From Pseudomonas azadiae (GTDB lineage: Bacteria; Pseudomonadota; Gammaproteobacteria; Pseudomonadales; Pseudomonadaceae), in the NCBI RefSeq assembly GCF_019145355.1, contig NZ_JAHSTY010000002.1, forward strand, positions 868,001 through 932,000: 64,000 bases of DNA, written 5' to 3'. The position numbers and the translations under genes are program-made. This document shows, piece by piece, positions 1 to 8,176 of this stretch; the stretch's first letter is position 1, and every line of letters begins with the position of its first letter. The notes under the pieces were generated by a model, which was given only the letters and a program-made list of their open reading frames with translations, was not told where the DNA came from and searched no databases.

Positions 1-458
1 AAGGCTTCGCCCCGCACCAGGTGCCGCTGATCGTCGAATGCGTGACCGACAACATCAACCGCACCGTGGCGGAAATCCGCGTGGCGTTCCGCAAGGGGCA
101 ACTGGGCGCTTCCGGTTCCGTGGCCTGGGACTTCAACCATGTCGGGTTGATCGAAGCCTCACCGGACAGCCCCGACGCCGATCCGGAAATGGCCGCGATC
201 GAAGCCGGAGCGCAGGATTTCGAAGCGGGCGAGGAAGAGGGCACCACGCTGTTCATCACCGAAACCACCGACCTCGATGCTGTACAGAAAGCCTTGCCGG
301 AGCAGGGTTTCACCGTGCTGTCGGCCAAGCTGGGTTACCTGTCAAAAAACCCGGTGAGCGGTTTGAGCGATGAGCAGATGGCGGAAGTTGAAGCCTTCCT
401 GGAAGGCCTGGACAACCATGATGACGTGCAGGACATGTTTGTCGGCCTGGCTGGCTGA
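1..458 (+). CDS. YebC/PmpR-family transcriptional regulator, 3' part
   Basis: This is the C-terminal ~151 codons of a YebC/TACO1-family protein; the 5' end lies outside the window. The frame is open from base 3 and the first codons read [17 protein letters not shown], the family's conserved middle segment, followed by [13 protein letters not shown]. The tail is acidic. The family comprises DNA-binding regulators such as PmpR, or translation-related factors that ease ribosome stalling at proline runs; the sequence cannot tell which applies. A GTG at 21 is in frame but lies inside the conserved domain, so it is not the true start. A long palindromic repeat begins 24 bp after the stop. Confidence 0.88.
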   Translation, partial: GFAPHQVPLIVECVTDNINRTVAEIRVAFRKGQLGASGSVAWDFNHVGLIEASPDSPDADPEMAAIEAGAQDFEAGEEEGTTLFITETTDLDAVQKALPEQGFTVLSAKLGYLSKNPVSGLSDEQMAEVEAFLEGLDNHDDVQDMFVGLAG

Positions 459-481
459 TTTTTAGCTGAGTGAACTCGATC

Positions 482-615
482 TGTAGTGAGCGGGCTTGCC
501 CCGCGCTGGGCTGCGAAGCAGCCCCAAGCCAGGCGACCTGGTTCTACCTGGAACTCGGCGGTGTCTTTATTGGGGCAGCTTCGCAGCCCAGCGCGGGGCA
601 AGCCCGCTCACTACA
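482..615. repeat. Long palindromic element, copy A (134 bp)
   Basis: Two ~46-bp arms, starting TGTAGTGAGCGGGCTTGCCC and ending with its complement, pair almost perfectly around a ~40-bp centre. Four related copies occur in this window (20779, 32048, 37135, 44576). Here the inner stem reads CTGCGAAGCAG where the other copies read TGGCGAAGCCG, and both arms changed together. The motif TGTGTAGGTACCTA follows at 637-650 and matches a flanking repeat of copy E. Its position between convergent genes means it could also end transcription. Confidence 0.9.
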
Positions 616-647
616 AGTTGCCGGGCTCTCAATAGATGTGTAGGTAC

Positions 648-1964
648 CTAAGCCAAGATGGGCTGAGGGTGTTGGATAGATCTCAGAATGGCTTCAATTT
701 CCTCAAACCCCGGTCGCGCCAGCACATCGGGCTGACAGCAGCTTTCCTGCAGTGCCGTCAGCGCGTCACTCGCCTGTTCTTCAACCCGCTCCAGCAACTC
801 CCCCAGCAACACCCCGAACGCGCGCACTTCAATACGCTGCAATGCCTTGGTTTCCAAGGTGTCCGCCGTGGCATGAAACGACGCCGCGCCAAAATCCCCC
901 AGCAGACAATCGCCGGCTTCATTCCACAGGATATTGTGCCCATACAGGTCGCCATGGGTGATGCCGTGCCGGTGTAGATGCGCCGCCACCGATGCGATGC
1001 CCCGCGCCATGCGCAAGGCCACGGCAAGGCTGAAGCGGGCGTGCGGCGGGTAGATATCGCGGGTGCACGAGGCCAGGCTCGGCAGGGCCGCGAGGTTGCG
1101 GTAGCTCGGGTCGATCAGGTCCATCACCAAGGCGGCCTGGTCATCGGGGTGGCCGACCACACGGCCTTCAATCCTGATCAGGTTGGGGTGCAGACCGGCG
1201 GCGATGCAGGCCTGCATTTCGTGCAGCGGCGAGCCGTCGCTGGTGATGGTGCCCTTATAGAGTTTGACGGCGACGGGTTTGCCCGACGATGTCCACAGCG
1301 CTTTGCGGATAACGCCGGAAGCGCCTTCGCCCAATATTTCAGCGAGTTCCAGCTCGGCCCAGGGAATCTCCACGGTGGCCTCATCGTCCGTCATCGGCAC
1401 CGCCATTTCCACCGGATTACCGGCATAGGCCAGCCAGGCCAGGCTCGGCAACGCCAGCAGCCAATCCGGCAAGCGCGTGAAGCGGTTGGCGGCAATGCGC
1501 AGCAATTCGAGGTTGTGGCAGTTGGCCAGGCTTTGCGGCAGTTGCGCCAATTGGTTGCCGGCCAGCATCAGCTTTTGCAGCAGCGGCCGTTCGCCCAATT
1601 CGCAAGGGAGTTCGCTGATGCGGTTATCGGTCAGGATCAGCCAGCGCAACCGCGGCGGCAACGCGGCGGCAGGCACGTGGCTGATCTGGTTGGCCTTGAA
1701 GGCGATCATGCTCAGTTGGGCGCATTGGCCCAGGCTTGCTGGCAGCTCGGTAAACCGATTGTCCGAGCAGAACAGCACCCGCAGGTGCGGCAAGCGGTGC
1801 AGGTCGTCGGGCAGTTTGCTCAGGGCGTTACCGCTGAGGTTGAGAATTTCCAGGGAGTCGGCCAGCTCGAAGATTTCCCGAGGAAATTCGGTCAGCCCGC
1901 AGGACAGGTCCAGGCGCGTGATGCCGGCCAATTGGCCGGCCTTGAGTTGGGCGAGGGTATCCAT
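648..1964 (-). CDS. Leucine-rich-repeat protein with C-terminal serine/threonine kinase domain
   Basis: A 438-aa two-part protein. Roughly the first 190 residues are leucine-rich repeats with the LxxLxLxxNxLxxLP spacing (for example LEILNLSGNALSKLP). The rest is a Hanks-type kinase: glycine loop GEGASG, VAVKLYKG with the ATP-binding lysine, catalytic loop HGDLYGHN (HGD in place of HRD), and a DFG motif in LLGDFGAASF. All catalytic residues are present, so it should be active. No signal peptide or membrane segment is seen, so it is probably cytoplasmic. The ATG at 1964 (MDTLAQLKAGQL) is preferred over an upstream TTG at 2027. It is divergent from the catalase gene; its substrate is unknown. 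Confidence 0.85.
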   Translation of the reverse strand: MDTLAQLKAGQLAGITRLDLSCGLTEFPREIFELADSLEILNLSGNALSKLPDDLHRLPHLRVLFCSDNRFTELPASLGQCAQLSMIAFKANQISHVPAAALPPRLRWLILTDNRISELPCELGERPLLQKLMLAGNQLAQLPQSLANCHNLELLRIAANRFTRLPDWLLALPSLAWLAYAGNPVEMAVPMTDDEATVEIPWAELELAEILGEGASGVIRKALWTSSGKPVAVKLYKGTITSDGSPLHEMQACIAAGLHPNLIRIEGRVVGHPDDQAALVMDLIDPSYRNLAALPSLASCTRDIYPPHARFSLAVALRMARGIASVAAHLHRHGITHGDLYGHNILWNEAGDCLLGDFGAASFHATADTLETKALQRIEVRAFGVLLGELLERVEEQASDALTALQESCCQPDVLARPGFEEIEAILRSIQHPQPILA

Positions 1965-2128
1965 GCGCTTTGAGTTCACTCGAAAGGTAAAAAAGGGCTG
2001 ATGATGCAGCAAAATCAGCGATGCCAACGGTCGGGTGTTTTTTTATCGTGTTCAAAAAAGGCAGCTATATTAATTGAGTTGCTGCTGTCCATGAATTGAA
2101 CGAAGCGTTATTAGCTTGAAGTTTTCGC

Positions 2129-2145
2129 TTGATAATCCCTATCAA
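2129..2145. promoter_or_regulatory. 17-bp palindrome upstream of catalase
   Basis: TTGATAATCCCTATCAA is a perfect 6-5-6 inverted repeat 100 bp before the catalase ATG, in the 280-bp gap shared with the divergent LRR-kinase. It is rich in GATA/TATC half sites, so a peroxide-responsive regulator such as OxyR is a natural guess. The spacing does not match the classical ATAG-N7-CTAT OxyR pattern, so the regulator is left open. Confidence 0.4.
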
Positions 2146-2244
2146 AGTCCATGTAGTAGGAAATAAATGGTGTCATCTTGATGGTCGGTAGTCCTCTCAG
2201 CTCGTTAGGCGGCGGTCCTATGAATGATTTGAGGAGTATTGAAC

Positions 2245-3690
2245 ATGTGTCCCACAACCCTTACTACCGATGGCGGCGCTCCCATTGCCGATAACCAGAA
2301 CTCACGAACTTCCGGGCGTATAGGCCCCATTGCGATCGACGATGTTCTATTGATCGAAAAGCTTGCCCATTTTAACCGTGAAAATATTCCTGAACGGCGT
2401 GTGCACGCCAAAGGGGCTGCTGCATACGGTACCTTCACGGTCACGAACGACATCAGCAGCTTCAGCAGCGCCGCACTGTTCAGCAGTATTGGCAAGCAAA
2501 CGCCGATTTTTACACGGTTCTCCAGTGTTATTGGCTCCCGCGGCTCTGCTGACACCGTGATCAACCCGCGTGGCTTTTCCGTAAAGTTCTACACCGAGCA
2601 AGGTAACTGGGACATTGTGGGCAATAACACGCCGGTGTTCTTTATTCGTGATCCGATAAAATTTCCAGACTTTATCCATTCTGAAAAACCTGACCCGCAG
2701 ACCAACCTGCCAAATGCAGAGTATGTGTGGGACTTTCTTTCGCTCTCCCCTGAGTCACTGCACCAAGTCACCATTCTGTTTTCAACCCGTGCTATTCCCG
2801 ATGGCTTCCGCCACATGCATGGGTTTGGCAGTCATACCTTCAGTTTGTTGAATAATGCAAATACGCGCACGTGGGTCAAGTGGCATTTTGAGACCCAGCA
2901 AGGGATTAAAAACCTGACCACGGCGGAAGGGATGCGACTGGCCGGTACAGACCCGGATTACGCCACGCGCGATTTGTTCAACGCCATCGACAATGGGAAT
3001 TTTCCCAAGTGGACGGTGCGTATACAGACCATGACCGAGGCGCAGGCCGCTGCTTCTGTCGAGAACCCCTTCGATGTCACCAAGATATGGCGGCATGCCC
3101 AGTTTCCGCTGAGGGACGTAGGCGTGATCGAGTTGAATCGCAATGTGCAAAACTATCATGCCGAAGTTGAGCAGTCGGCCTTCTGCCCGGCCAATGTGGT
3201 CCCAGGGATTGGCTTGTCGCCTGATCGCATGTTGCAAGGTCGGGTATTCGCTTACCCCGATGCACAACGTTATCGTATTGGCACCAATTACCAGCAACTG
3301 CCGATCAATGCGCCACTGAGTCCAGCACAAAATTATCAACGCGATGGCGCTATGGCGTTAAGTACAAATGGTGGCGCCAGCCTCAATTACGAACCCAACA
3401 GTGATGTCGATGCGCCTAAACAAGACTCGAGATTTGTAGAGCCGTTGCTACGCCAAGGCGGTGCTACAGCTCGTTACAACCATCGGGTGGATAACGACTA
3501 TTACTCACATCCACGGGCCCTGTTCAACCTCATGACCCCTGCAGAAAAGGCGGTGTTGTTCGCCAATCTTGGTGGGGCGATGGCCGGGGTCAGTGATGCG
3601 GTGGTGCTGCGCCAACTGACAAACTTCGCGGGAGTGAGTGCCGAATATGCCCAGGGGGTTGCCGCTGAGCTTGGGATCCCTTGGCCTTGA
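2245..3690 (+). CDS. Monofunctional haem catalase (small-subunit type)
   Basis: A 481-aa catalase converting 2 H2O2 to water and O2. The distal histidine is in RRVHAKGAAAYG, the distal asparagine in NNTPVFFIRDPIKFP, and the proximal tyrosine haem ligand in RMLQGRVFAYPDAQRYRIG. Length fits small-subunit (clade 3) catalases, and no signal peptide is visible. ATG 2245 has GAGGAG 8 bp upstream and is chosen over TTG 2239. The DNA has more A/T-ending codons than its neighbours, which may point to separate ancestry. A palindrome at 2129 lies in its promoter region. It is distinct from the catalase-like gene at 5284. Confidence 0.94.
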   Translation: MCPTTLTTDGGAPIADNQNSRTSGRIGPIAIDDVLLIEKLAHFNRENIPERRVHAKGAAAYGTFTVTNDISSFSSAALFSSIGKQTPIFTRFSSVIGSRGSADTVINPRGFSVKFYTEQGNWDIVGNNTPVFFIRDPIKFPDFIHSEKPDPQTNLPNAEYVWDFLSLSPESLHQVTILFSTRAIPDGFRHMHGFGSHTFSLLNNANTRTWVKWHFETQQGIKNLTTAEGMRLAGTDPDYATRDLFNAIDNGNFPKWTVRIQTMTEAQAAASVENPFDVTKIWRHAQFPLRDVGVIELNRNVQNYHAEVEQSAFCPANVVPGIGLSPDRMLQGRVFAYPDAQRYRIGTNYQQLPINAPLSPAQNYQRDGAMALSTNGGASLNYEPNSDVDAPKQDSRFVEPLLRQGGATARYNHRVDNDYYSHPRALFNLMTPAEKAVLFANLGGAMAGVSDAVVLRQLTNFAGVSAEYAQGVAAELGIPWP

Positions 3691-3875
3691 TGTTGGACGG
3701 GCTATAGAACCGTCTTCATCCGCCCCCGATCCAGACCAGCAGCTTCGCGCCGGCACCACCCGCAGTGCTGGCCTTGAGCTGCTTGGTGTACCTGGAAAAC
3801 CGCCTGGTGCATAGCACCCGCCGGGCGCAGGGGCTTGGGGTGTCTGTCTCTCATCGGGCAGTAAAAGCCGGGCTT

Positions 3876-4613
3876 CTAGAACTTCTGCATCGGCGGGGTG
3901 GGCTGGTCCACCGGGCTGACCAGCGCATAGTTGTAGCCCGCGCCGGACCAGTATTGAGCCTGCAAACCATCGGCACTGCGGCTGCCACGGGGCAGGAAAC
4001 CGTTTTCCGGGCCAGGTGGGCGGATGTAGAAACTGATGCGCCGCCCTTGCGCGTCTTCGTACAGCACCATGGCGGCGGCGCCTTGCTCGGTGGTCAGCAA
4101 GCGCCCGCTGACCGGGGTGAACCCTGCCGCGCTGAGGTCTGGCAGGCGGTGCGCCTCGCTGAAGTAGCGATCCAGCCAGGCTTGCATCGTGTCGCTACCC
4201 TGGCCCTTGTAGTCGGCTGGCATCACGCCGTCCTGGGCAAACAAGCGAAACGCCTGCATCGCATCGGCCATCGGTAACATTGCTGGCTGGGTGGCTTCAC
4301 GGGCGTGCCAGCCCCCGACACCGCCGAGGCTCACTGCGATCAGCAACACGGCGGCCGTGGCGAAGTGGCGGCGCGACTGGCGCTTGAGGCGCTGACGGAT
4401 CAGCGCCGGGTCCAGGTCCGGGTTGGCCGGCTGTTGCAGAGCACCGCCCAATGCGGCGCGCAGCAATTGCGCGTCGTGCTGCCAGGCATGGACCTGGGCT
4501 GCGACGTCCGGGTGGGCGGCCAGATACGTTTCGAGCACGCGGCGATCACTCTCCAACAGTTGGTGATCGACGTAGGCATGCAAATCGCGTTCGCTGGGGG
4601 GCAGGCTGATCAT
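3876..4613 (-). CDS. Membrane anti-sigma factor
   Basis: 245 aa. The N-terminal cytoplasmic part (about 1-80) carries the short anti-sigma helix LHAYVDHQLLESDRRVLETY with the typical HAYVD signature. One transmembrane helix follows at about 83-102, then a periplasmic C-terminal domain of ~140 residues. Its ATG overlaps the sigma-factor stop by 4 bp (ATGA), implying translational coupling. It should hold the partner sigma factor inactive until an envelope signal is sensed. The target genes point to peroxide or another oxidant as the signal, which is inference. Confidence 0.88.
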   Translation of the reverse strand: MISLPPSERDLHAYVDHQLLESDRRVLETYLAAHPDVAAQVHAWQHDAQLLRAALGGALQQPANPDLDPALIRQRLKRQSRRHFATAAVLLIAVSLGGVGGWHAREATQPAMLPMADAMQAFRLFAQDGVMPADYKGQGSDTMQAWLDRYFSEAHRLPDLSAAGFTPVSGRLLTTEQGAAAMVLYEDAQGRRISFYIRPPGPENGFLPRGSRSADGLQAQYWSGAGYNYALVSPVDQPTPPMQKF

Positions 4614-5116
4614 TTGAGTATCCGCAGGGAAGGGCTGGCAATTTCGCCATCGCTGAGTTGACGCAAGGCGTGGCGCGCCCGGGACAGGCGCGACATCACG
4701 GTGCCGATGGGCACGTTGAGAATCTCGGCGACCTCCTTGTAGCTCATGCCCTCGACCGAGACCCACAGCAGCAGCGCGCGTTGCTCGGCGTTGAGTTGAT
4801 CGAAGGCTTGCAGGGTCGACTGGGCGATCACGGTGCGCTCGACCGACGGCTGCGCATCGTCACGCCCGGTGAAGAACTCCAGCATCCTTGCATAGCGCCG
4901 GGTGCGGCGGTGGGCATCGAGGAACTGCCGGTAGAGGATCGAGAACAGCCAGGCGCGCAAGTCGCCTTCGACGCGTTTCTCGGCCCAATGGGTGACCGCC
5001 CGTTCCAGGGTCGATTGCACCAGGTCGTCGGCGCTGCTGGCGTTACGCGTCAGGGACACGGCAAAGCGCCGCAGCCTGGGGATGAGTTCACGTAACGGTT
5101 CGTCGAGTTCATGCAT
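4610..5116 (-). CDS. ECF-family RNA polymerase sigma factor
   Basis: 168 aa, normal for an ECF sigma. Region 2 covers about residues 8-75 (SADDLVQSTLERAVTHW, LRAWLFSILYRQFLD). Region 4 covers about 105-158, with the helix-turn-helix MSYKEVAEILNVPIGTVMSR. It lies directly upstream of and coupled to the anti-sigma gene. Its own promoter and that of the divergent catalase-like operon carry the same GGGAATA/CGTCT elements, so it most likely autoregulates and drives that operon. Confidence 0.92.
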   Translation of the reverse strand: MHELDEPLRELIPRLRRFAVSLTRNASSADDLVQSTLERAVTHWAEKRVEGDLRAWLFSILYRQFLDAHRRTRRYARMLEFFTGRDDAQPSVERTVIAQSTLQAFDQLNAEQRALLLWVSVEGMSYKEVAEILNVPIGTVMSRLSRARHALRQLSDGEIASPSLRILK

Positions 5117-5148
5117 GGGAGCGGGCTGTTCACTACGCTGGGACTAGA

Positions 5149-5176
5149 GAGACGACTGGCATGGACGGTTATTCCC
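5149..5176 (-). promoter_or_regulatory. ECF-type promoter of the sigma/anti-sigma operon
   Basis: On the minus strand GGGAATA (5176-5170) and CGTCTC (5154-5149) are separated by 16 bp counted between GGGAAT and CGTC. That is the geometry of an ECF promoter (-35 GGGAAT, -10 CGTC). The sigma gene ATG is at 5116, giving a short leader of about 30 nt. The same hexamers with identical spacing occur on the opposite strand at 5204. Confidence 0.75.
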
Positions 5177-5203
5177 GACCGTGAAAAATAAATCCAGGCT
5201 CCA

Positions 5204-5232
5204 GGGAATAGAGCCGATCGGCGTTCGTCTTA
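5204..5232 (+). promoter_or_regulatory. ECF-type promoter of the catalase-like/cytochrome b561 operon
   Basis: GGGAATA at 5204-5210 and CGTCTTA at 5226-5232 leave 16 bp between GGGAAT and CGTC, exactly as in the divergent promoter at 5149-5176. The transcript would start near 5238, about 45 nt before the ATG at 5284. Confidence 0.77.
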
Positions 5233-5283
5233 ATGCTCCGACCTTATGTTTACCCCTAAGGCCACTGGCCCTGGAGCTCTTTG

Positions 5284-6366
5284 ATGGTAGATCATTCATC
5301 ACCGCCCCGTCCTCCGTTGAGCACTGCGAGCCTGATCGCGCGCCTGGCGGGTATCGGTGCCGTGGTTGCGGTTGTGGCGGGGGCATTTGCCTACGTCAAT
5401 GGCACCCTCGACCCACAGCGCTTGCGTCCTAAAACCCTGGTCAACGCCTTGGAAACCAACAACGGTGCGCACCCGGGCTTTCGACGCAACCATGCCAAGG
5501 GCGTGTGCGTGGCCGGCTATTTCGAAAGCAGCGCCGAGGTCCGTGCTTACTCCAGCGCTGAGGTGTTCAGTGCGGCCAAGACCCCGCTGATCGGGCGGTT
5601 TGCCTTGCCCAGTGGCAACCCTTATGCACCGGACAGCAGTGTGCCGATCCGCAGTTTTGCCGTGCAGTTCAGCCAGGCCAACGGCCAGCAGTGGCGCACC
5701 GGCATGAACAGTATGCCGGTATTCCCGGTGGGCACGCCCGAGGCGTTCTACCAACTGCTCAAGGCTGGCGCACCGGACCCGTCGACCGGCAAGCCGAACC
5801 CGGCAGCGATGCCGGCGTTCTTCGCCGCCCATCCCGAGACCGCGCAGTTTCTGGCGTGGGTCAAGACTGCCAAGCCTTCGGCCAGTTATGCGACCGAAAC
5901 CTACAACGGCATCAACGCCTTTTACCTGGTGGGGGCCGACGGCAAGCGCCAGGCCGTTCGTTGGGGCGTGGTGCCCCAGAGCCAGGACGCAGCGGGGGAT
6001 TCCGCTCCGGCCGGGAGTGATTTCCTGGAGAAAGACCTGGCGCAGCGCCTTGCCGCCGGGCCGCTGCGCTGGCAGTTGAACATGACCCTGGCCAACCCCG
6101 GCGATCCTCTGGATGACGCGAGCAAGGCCTGGATGGGCGCGCATACAGTCATCAACGCCGGCACCCTGGTGCTGCAAAGCAGCCAACCGCAAGCGGACGG
6201 TGATTGCCGCGATATCAACTTCGATCCGCTGATCTTGCCCAGTGGCATCGAGGCCTCCAACGACCCGTTGCTGGCGGCACGTTCGGCGGCGTATGCCAGT
6301 TCGTACCTGCGCCGCGCCAGTGAAGTCAGCCCGTTGCACAGTGCCCCTCAGGAGTCGAAGCCATGA
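5284..6366 (+). CDS. Membrane-anchored catalase-family (SrpA-like) haem protein
   Basis: 360 aa, a short catalase-fold protein without the C-terminal extension of true catalases. An N-terminal hydrophobic helix (about 16-38) predicts a signal anchor with the haem domain in the periplasm. The distal histidine is His70 in RRNHAKGVCVAG. An Asn-containing MNSMPVFPVG aligns with the distal Asn region. RSAAY near residues 333-337 preserves the R-x3-Y proximal ligand pattern of catalases. The start at 5284 has GGAG 7 bp upstream. It overlaps the cytochrome b561 gene by 4 bp, so the pair may pass quinol electrons to a peroxide-reducing haem protein (inference). Confidence 0.88.
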   Translation: MVDHSSPPRPPLSTASLIARLAGIGAVVAVVAGAFAYVNGTLDPQRLRPKTLVNALETNNGAHPGFRRNHAKGVCVAGYFESSAEVRAYSSAEVFSAAKTPLIGRFALPSGNPYAPDSSVPIRSFAVQFSQANGQQWRTGMNSMPVFPVGTPEAFYQLLKAGAPDPSTGKPNPAAMPAFFAAHPETAQFLAWVKTAKPSASYATETYNGINAFYLVGADGKRQAVRWGVVPQSQDAAGDSAPAGSDFLEKDLAQRLAAGPLRWQLNMTLANPGDPLDDASKAWMGAHTVINAGTLVLQSSQPQADGDCRDINFDPLILPSGIEASNDPLLAARSAAYASSYLRRASEVSPLHSAPQESKP

Positions 6367-6902
6367 ATGCCCAACCCCGGTTTTTCGCGCCGCTTGCGCG
6401 CCTGCTGCACTGGCTGATGGCGCTGATGGTCATGGCCATGTTGTTTATCGGTGCGGGCCTGGCGGCTTCTGTTTCAGAGCGGCATGAATGGTTGATCCAC
6501 TTGCACAAGCCGCTGGGGATCGCGATCCTGGCGCTGGCGATCGTGCGGTTGATGGTGCGCTTCTCCACGCGCCAGCCGCCGTTGCCCGCCGACTTGCCGC
6601 TGTGGCAGGTGGTGGCGGCCAAAGCGTCGCATCTGTTGCTGTACGGCTTGATGCTGGTATTGCCGCTGCTGGGCTGGGCAATGATTTCGGCGGCGGGCGA
6701 CCCGGTCATGCTCAGCAGTTCGGTGCGATTGCCGGCGCTGGTGGCGGCGAATGCGCCGTTGTTTGCGCTGCTGCGCAAGGCGCATGGGTACCTGGCTTAT
6801 CTGCTGTTCCTGACCGTGTTGCTGCACCTGGCGGCTGCGCTATTCCATGGGTTGATCCGCCGCGACGGGGTGCTGCAAAGCATGACCGGCAGCAAGGACT
6901 GA
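6363..6902 (+). CDS. Cytochrome b561-family membrane protein
   Basis: 179 aa with four hydrophobic segments and the b561 pattern: LARLLHWLMALMVMAM at the N terminus, HLHKPLGIAILALAI, and KAHGYLAYLLFLTVLLHLAA near the end, with histidines placed as haem b ligands. It is translationally coupled (ATGA) to the catalase-like gene and probably shuttles electrons from the quinone pool to it. Its 3' end overlaps the convergent MFS gene by 63 bp. Confidence 0.9.
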   Translation: MNAQPRFFAPLARLLHWLMALMVMAMLFIGAGLAASVSERHEWLIHLHKPLGIAILALAIVRLMVRFSTRQPPLPADLPLWQVVAAKASHLLLYGLMLVLPLLGWAMISAAGDPVMLSSSVRLPALVAANAPLFALLRKAHGYLAYLLFLTVLLHLAAALFHGLIRRDGVLQSMTGSKD

Positions 6903-8075
6903 GCTGGCGTCGGGAGGCAGTGTGGCCAGCCAGTAGATCAACGCGAGCAAGTTGATCGCTGCGCCGAGGCTACACACGCCAAGCCAGCCGCCCCAGGCAT
7001 ACATCGCCGTTGCACTGACCGAGCCCAGCGCGCTGCCCACCGAGTAAAACAGCATGTAACCCGCCACCAGGCGACTCTGGGCGTCGGGGCGCACGGCGTA
7101 GATCAGGCTCTGGCTGGTGACGTGCACGGCTTGCAGGCCCAGGTCGAATACGATCACACCCAGCAACAAGGCCCACAGCGATGACTGGGTAAAGCCGATG
7201 GCCACCCAGGACAACAGCATCAGCAGCAGCGCCGTGCCGCTGGTCCATTGGGCCAAGCCTTTGTCGGCCAGGCGTCCGGCGCGGGCGGCAGCCAACGCGC
7301 CGGCGGCACCGGCAAGCCCGAACAGGCCGATCTGCGTGTGCGACAGCGACAGCGGCGGGGCGCTCAAAGGCAACACCAGCGGCGTCCACAGGACGGTGCC
7401 GGCGGCGAAAATCAACATCGCCAGCACGGCACGGTCACGCAAGACCTTTTCTTCCTTGAACAAGCTGAACACCGAGCGAATCAGCGCGGCATAGGTACCT
7501 GTGGCGCGGGGTTGCTCGGTGTCCGGCAGCACCCGCCACAGCAGCAGGGCCATCAACAGCGTCAGGCCCGCCGAGAGCAGGTACACCGAGCGCCAACCCG
7601 CCACGTCTGCCATGGCACCTGAAACGGAGCGCGCAAGCAATAAGCCCACGACAATTCCGCTGGTGACCAGCCCTACCACGTGGCCACGTTGTTCGGGCGA
7701 CGCCAGGTGAGCCGCCAACGCCACCAGAACCTGGGCGACCACCGCCAGCAGGCCGGTGAGCGCCATGCCCGCCAGCAGCCAGGCGCTGCTGGACGACAAG
7801 GCCACCACCAGCACGGCCAGGGTGGAGAGCAGCAGTTGGGTGACGATCAGCCTGCGCCGGTTGAGCAAATCTCCCAGGGGCACCAGCAATAACAGCCCCA
7901 CGCCATAGCCGACCTGGGTGAGGGCGATGATGATGCCTACAGTGGCGTGGTCCATGGCGAAGGTCTCGGCCATGGCGTCGAGCAGCGGCTGGGCGTAGTA
8001 GACGTTGGCCACGCAAAGGCCACAGGTGATGGCGAACAGCACTACCACCGCGCCGCTCAAGGGGGATGACGACAT
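6840..8075 (-). CDS. MFS transporter (drug-efflux type)
   Basis: 411 aa with about 12 predicted transmembrane helices. The N-terminal helix AITCGLCVANVYYAQPLLDA and the loop DLLNRRRLIVTQLLLS after TM2 are typical of the DHA1-like MFS sugar/drug exporters found beside HxlR regulators. The last 21 codons overlap the end of the convergent cytochrome b561 gene. The divergent HxlR gene at 8177 shares a ~100-bp promoter region and is its likely regulator. Substrate unknown. Confidence 0.87.
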   Translation of the reverse strand: MSSSPLSGAVVVLFAITCGLCVANVYYAQPLLDAMAETFAMDHATVGIIIALTQVGYGVGLLLLVPLGDLLNRRRLIVTQLLLSTLAVLVVALSSSSAWLLAGMALTGLLAVVAQVLVALAAHLASPEQRGHVVGLVTSGIVVGLLLARSVSGAMADVAGWRSVYLLSAGLTLLMALLLWRVLPDTEQPRATGTYAALIRSVFSLFKEEKVLRDRAVLAMLIFAAGTVLWTPLVLPLSAPPLSLSHTQIGLFGLAGAAGALAAARAGRLADKGLAQWTSGTALLLMLLSWVAIGFTQSSLWALLLGVIVFDLGLQAVHVTSQSLIYAVRPDAQSRLVAGYMLFYSVGSALGSVSATAMYAWGGWLGVCSLGAAINLLALIYWLATLPPDASSVLAAGHALQHPVAADQPME

Positions 8076-8176
8076 GCGGGTAATCCTTCTTGTGGTTTTA
8101 AAATGAAACTAGTTGTACGGTAAGGATTCCGGTTTTATATTGCAACCACATTATTGGTCGACGATAGGCAGCCCCG

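Noticed and set aside
1964..2027. TTG start 21 codons upstream of the LRR-kinase ATG
   Set aside because: The extra segment lacks similarity to the family N terminus and the ATG gives MDTLAQLKAGQL, the expected beginning.
3716..3800. Minus-strand frame ending YTKQLKAS then GAGAKLLVWIGGG, looking like a protein C terminus after the anti-sigma gene
   Set aside because: No start or upstream continuation with family features could be found; the frame degrades into Arg/Cys-rich sequence. Kept only as a note of a possible gene remnant.
8091..8150. TGTGGTT (8091) and AACCACA (8144) as an HxlR operator
   Set aside because: Half sites are 46 bp apart and short; too likely by chance in a 100-bp gap.
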